Assembly (NCBI GenBank): GCA_016930955.1
Contig: JAFGFR010000108.1
Span: 1-8,533, forward strand
Length of the DNA: 8,533 nt
Direction of reading: 5' to 3'
Origin: Victivallales bacterium
GTDB taxonomy: Bacteria; Verrucomicrobiota; Lentisphaeria; Victivallales; JAADHT01
A program made the position numbers and the translations under genes. Each line of letters begins with the position of its first letter. Position 1 is the stretch's first letter. Shown here piece by piece: positions 6,046 to 8,533 of the stretch. The notes below the pieces were generated by a model. It ran no database searches and had not been told where the DNA came from. It saw nothing but the letters and a program-made list of their open reading frames with translations.

Positions 6046-6648
6046 ATGAGGATAACATTTCAAAGAGGTTCCCGTGCCGGCGAGAGCAAGGAATTCGCCC
6101 CGCCCGGGTTCTTTATCGGCAGGGAGTGTGACAACGACATCGTGCTCGACTGCGAAAAGGTCTCGCAGCATCATCTGAAGATATTTTTCGATAATGGTGT
6201 GTGGAGTGCATGCGATTTGGGCAGCAGCAACGGGACTCGGGTCAATGGGGAGAAGTTGAGCGGCATCAGGGTTCTGGAGTCTAACGACATGATCTATATC
6301 GGGACAGAGGCGTTAAAGATCGAGATACCTGAACCTTCGGCAGCTTCGGCCGACGATTCGAATGGTGTAGCGGTAAAAATTCGTCCGCCGGCGCCGGCAC
6401 CGGAGAAGCAGGCCAGAAAGCAAGAAAAACCTTCGAACATCGATGGAGTCAAAACGGGTTCTGGATCTTCGGCGGATTCCGTCATGAAACGGGGGGTGAA
6501 TGCGGAGAAGAGAAAACTTGAGCAGCTTCTCCAGGATGCCTTGGCGGAGAAGAGGAAGAAATTGACGATCATATCAATCATCATTGCCGTTGTCGCCAAC
6601 GTGTTGATTTTTTTGTGGTGGTTTTTCAGGATCGGATTTGGAGGATGA
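6046..6648 (+). CDS. Tail-anchored FHA-domain protein
   Basis: A 200-residue protein with an N-terminal forkhead-associated domain (about 1-95), which in this family binds phosphothreonine peptides. The canonical residues are present: G25-R26 in FFIGRECDNDIVLD, S40 and H43 in VSQHHLKI, and N62-G63-T64 with N67 in DLGSSNGTRVNGE. A low-complexity linker rich in Pro, Ala, Lys and Ser follows (about 96-150), then a short charged helix or coiled coil (AEKRKLEQLLQDALAEKRKK, 153-172) and one C-terminal transmembrane segment (LTIISIIIAVVANVLIFLWW, 173-192). This places the FHA domain in the cytoplasm, anchored to the inner membrane. ATG 6046 is chosen, with GGAG 11 bases upstream. The frame is open back to 5926, but that part runs through the palindromic repeat. 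No kinase or phosphatase gene lies in the window to name a partner. Confidence 0.85.
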   Translation: MRITFQRGSRAGESKEFAPPGFFIGRECDNDIVLDCEKVSQHHLKIFFDNGVWSACDLGSSNGTRVNGEKLSGIRVLESNDMIYIGTEALKIEIPEPSAASADDSNGVAVKIRPPAPAPEKQARKQEKPSNIDGVKTGSGSSADSVMKRGVNAEKRKLEQLLQDALAEKRKKLTIISIIIAVVANVLIFLWWFFRIGFGG

Positions 6649-6784
6649 TCGAGCGGTTGGCTCTGATTGTTTGATTTTTCCCTGCTCCCCGGCTTGCAAG
6701 GGATGTTGTGAGGGTTTATCTTTGGCGCTCCGTTAATTATAGGCAAGATGACGGGCGTGCCCGGACGGGCCGCCTCGATGGGTA

Positions 6785-6793
6785 TGGTATAAT
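6785..6793 (+). promoter_or_regulatory. Extended -10 promoter directly upstream of comM
   Basis: TGGTATAAT is a perfect extended -10 box (TGnTATAAT). No -35 hexamer is recognisable 16-18 bases upstream, which is usual for extended -10 promoters. Transcription would begin near 6800, leaving a leader of roughly 10 bases (GGTGGATGCG) before the preferred ATG at 6810. Confidence 0.5.
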
Positions 6794-6809
6794 TTCTCTG
6801 GTGGATGCG

Positions 6810-8357
6810 ATGCTCGCAAAGACTTTTTCTGCCGCGATCTCAGGGGTTGATGCCTTTACTGTTGAGATCGAGATCAACGCCACCGGCAAAGGGCAGCCGA
6901 CTGTCGTCTCGATTGTCGGTTTGCCCGATGCGGCGGTGAAGGAGAGCCGTGACCGTATAAGGTCGGCCATGGGCAGCTGCGGCTATATTCATCCGAAAGG
7001 CACCACGGTGGTCAATCTTGCCCCTGCGGATGTCAAGAAGGAGGGGGCTTCATTTGATCTTCCGATAGCGACGGGCATGATTGCGGCGACGGGCATTATA
7101 GACAGGAACAAGCTTGCCCGTGCGATGCTTGTCGGTGAGCTGGCTCTTGACGGAGGGGTCCGGCCGGTGAAGGGTATGATCCCTATCGCATTGCATGCCA
7201 GGAAGTCGGAGGGCATCGAGGCGTTGCTTGTGCCTGCTGAAAGTGCGATGGAGGCGGCGATGGCTGCTGGCAAGCTTCCGGTGTATGCAGTAAGGACGCT
7301 GGCTGATGCCGTGGGTTTTTTCAAGGACAGCTCGAGGTTTCTTCCCGTCAGGCAGGATGATGTCCCTGATTTCCATGGGCTTTCCTTTAGTGTGGTATCC
7401 AGGGATTTTTCTGAGGTGAAGGGTCAGGGTTATGCCAAGAGGGCGCTGGAGGTTGCCGCGACTGGCGGTCATAACGTGTTGATGGTCGGGGCGCCGGGGA
7501 CGGGCAAGTCAATGCTTGCGAAGAGAGTCCCTGGGATTTTGCCGCCGATGCATGTGGACGAGGCGCTCGAGTCGAGCAAGATCCACAGCGTCATGGGTTT
7601 GCTTCCCTCCAACATTCCTTTTCTGACCGAGCGTCCGTACAGGGCTCCTCACCACACGATAAGCGATGCCGGGCTCCTTGGAGGTCAGACCGTCCCCACG
7701 CCGGGGGAGATCTCCCTCGCCCACAACGGGGTTCTCTTCATGGATGAGCTTCCTGAGTTCAAACGCAATGTCCTCGAGGTGCTCAGGCAGCCTCTTGAGA
7801 ACGGGGAGGTCACGATTTCGCGTGCTGCCGGGAGCTTTACATTCCCCGCAAGATTCATGCTTATAGCGGCTATGAACCCATGCCCTTGCGGGCATTATGG
7901 GGATGCGGCCAGGTCATGCAGGTGCACTCCTCCGCAGATACAGCGTTACAGGGCGAGGATTTCGGGTCCTCTTCTGGACAGGATTGATATACACGTCGAG
8001 CTTTCCCCTCTTGGTGACGACGTTCTTCTCAGTGCGCCGACTGGGGAGACGAGCAGCGAGATCCGCAGACGTGTGGTTGAGGGCAGGAAAGTTCAGAACG
8101 AGCGTTTTTCCGGGACTGGGATTTTCTGCAATTCTCAGATGGAGCCTGCCCAGCTCCAGAGGTACTGCAGTCTCGACCAAGAAAGCATGACTTATCTGAG
8201 GCACTCGATACGAGAGCTTCGTCTGAGTGCGCGTGCGTACGACCGTATTCTCCGTGTTGCGAGGACTATCGCTGACCTCAAGGGTGCGGAACAGATCAGC
8301 ACCCAAGACCTTTTCGAGGCGGTGCAGTACCGCGATCTTGACAAGCGGATGTGGTAA
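6810..8357 (+). CDS. comM: ComM/YifB family Mg-chelatase-like AAA+ ATPase
   Basis: ComM is a hexameric helicase that promotes branch migration when transforming DNA is integrated; YifB homologues are widespread, also in bacteria not known to be competent. The 515-residue protein has the usual length and order: an N-terminal ChlI/Lon-protease-like domain (about 1-175, with GLPDAAVKESRDRIRSA and NLAPADVKKEGASFDLP), a central AAA+ domain with Walker A GAPGTGKS (227-234) and Walker B LFMDELPEF (D312, E313), and a C-terminal lid (about 410-505). YRAPHHTISDAGLLGG is a family signature. A cysteine cluster NPCPCG...CRC (C358, C360, C370, C372) fits the family's zinc-finger-like insertion. ATG 6810 is chosen because homology begins at MLAKTFSAAISGVDA; GGTGGA lies 4 bases upstream. 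The frame opens at a GTG (6708), but that extension is not family-like. Confidence 0.95.
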   Translation: MLAKTFSAAISGVDAFTVEIEINATGKGQPTVVSIVGLPDAAVKESRDRIRSAMGSCGYIHPKGTTVVNLAPADVKKEGASFDLPIATGMIAATGIIDRNKLARAMLVGELALDGGVRPVKGMIPIALHARKSEGIEALLVPAESAMEAAMAAGKLPVYAVRTLADAVGFFKDSSRFLPVRQDDVPDFHGLSFSVVSRDFSEVKGQGYAKRALEVAATGGHNVLMVGAPGTGKSMLAKRVPGILPPMHVDEALESSKIHSVMGLLPSNIPFLTERPYRAPHHTISDAGLLGGQTVPTPGEISLAHNGVLFMDELPEFKRNVLEVLRQPLENGEVTISRAAGSFTFPARFMLIAAMNPCPCGHYGDAARSCRCTPPQIQRYRARISGPLLDRIDIHVELSPLGDDVLLSAPTGETSSEIRRRVVEGRKVQNERFSGTGIFCNSQMEPAQLQRYCSLDQESMTYLRHSIRELRLSARAYDRILRVARTIADLKGAEQISTQDLFEAVQYRDLDKRMW

Positions 8358-8382
8358 TTCCCGGCTAAGTTTAAAGAGGCCG

Positions 8383-8410
8383 TTGACATTACCCTTTTGT
8401 TGTGTAAGGT
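8383..8410 (+). promoter_or_regulatory. Candidate promoter for the truncated downstream gene
   Basis: A perfect TTGACA (8383-8388) is followed after 16 bases by TAAGGT (8405-8410, 3/6 to the -10 consensus, including the key first two and last bases). It lies 25 bases after the comM stop and would give a leader of about 50 bases, so the next gene may be transcribed independently of comM. No terminator is evident between the two genes. Confidence 0.35.
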
Positions 8411-8466
8411 AAGCTTCTGCTGGAGAATTTTATTGCTTGCTGTTTACCCTGAAAGGGCGTTTTTCT

Positions 8467-8533
8467 ATGGAAGGATGGATTGAATCATTGCTGAAGCTGC
8501 AGGAGGCCGACATGAGGATCAGGCAGCTTTCCA
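8467..8533 (+). CDS. Start of a probable COG1579-type zinc-ribbon coiled-coil protein (partial)
   Basis: Only the first 22 codons are in the window. They read MEGWIESLLKLQEADMRIRQ and then LS. The pattern of a short acidic start, LL-x-LQ, an acidic residue two positions later and a basic/hydrophobic heptad is how many COG1579 proteins (long coiled coil plus C-terminal C4 zinc ribbon, CdsZ-like) begin. GAAAGGG (8451-8457) is a good ribosome binding site 9 bases upstream. The family call rests on a very short segment; a different coiled-coil protein remains possible. The gene runs off the right edge. Confidence 0.55.
   Translation, partial: MEGWIESLLKLQEADMRIRQLS

Noticed and set aside
8446..8465. 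CCCT-GAA-AGGG followed by a T-run as a comM terminator
   Set aside because: The stem is only 4 bp, and its right arm is the ribosome binding site of the next gene.

Overview
The window is bacterial chromosomal DNA of moderate GC content, probably from a Gram-negative organism, since it carries a small putative lipoprotein and polytopic inner-membrane proteins. It encodes no ribosomal marker, so I cannot fix the taxon. The gene mix and the intergenic repeats remind me of PVC-type bacteria (Lentisphaerota/Kiritimatiellota-like), but that is a weak inference. No plasmid, phage, transposase, CRISPR or RNA gene is visible. The coding content is mostly housekeeping.

Layout from left to right: (1) an intergenic leader with a repeat end and a candidate promoter, then thyX (227-925, +), flavin-dependent thymidylate synthase. 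(2) Converging on it, a roughly 511-residue multi-spanning membrane protein (961-2496, -) that resembles GT-C type glycosyltransferases. (3) A 463-base gap holding a degenerate repeat element and several inverted repeats, then recX (2960-3574, +), a RecA modulator. (4) Converging on recX, a two-gene minus-strand unit: a 97-residue putative lipoprotein (5325-5618) followed after 3 bases by an N-acyl-D-amino-acid deacylase family amidohydrolase (3705-5321). (5) A 427-base divergent gap containing the best-preserved repeat element and a miniature palindromic copy. (6) A tail-anchored FHA-domain protein (6046-6648, +), then comM/yifB (6810-8357, +), and the first 22 codons of a gene that looks like a COG1579 zinc-ribbon coiled-coil protein (8467 onward, +).

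ThyX (dTMP supply), RecX (recombination control) and ComM (a branch-migration helicase in transformation) all concern DNA metabolism, but they do not form one operon. The lipoprotein/deacylase pair could act on D-amino-acid-containing compounds; this is inference only.

The least ordinary signal is an interspersed repeat family. At least five loci in 8.5 kb share ends of the form GCCGATTTCAGAACTCC...CGTGAACCGCGTTGGGAG, or the inverse ending in CACGGGTAGTTTTGA. They occur as full elements with inverted ends, solo ends and a 48-base palindromic miniature. All are intergenic. They lie close to gene starts, may supply a -35 box to thyX, and are open in several reading frames.
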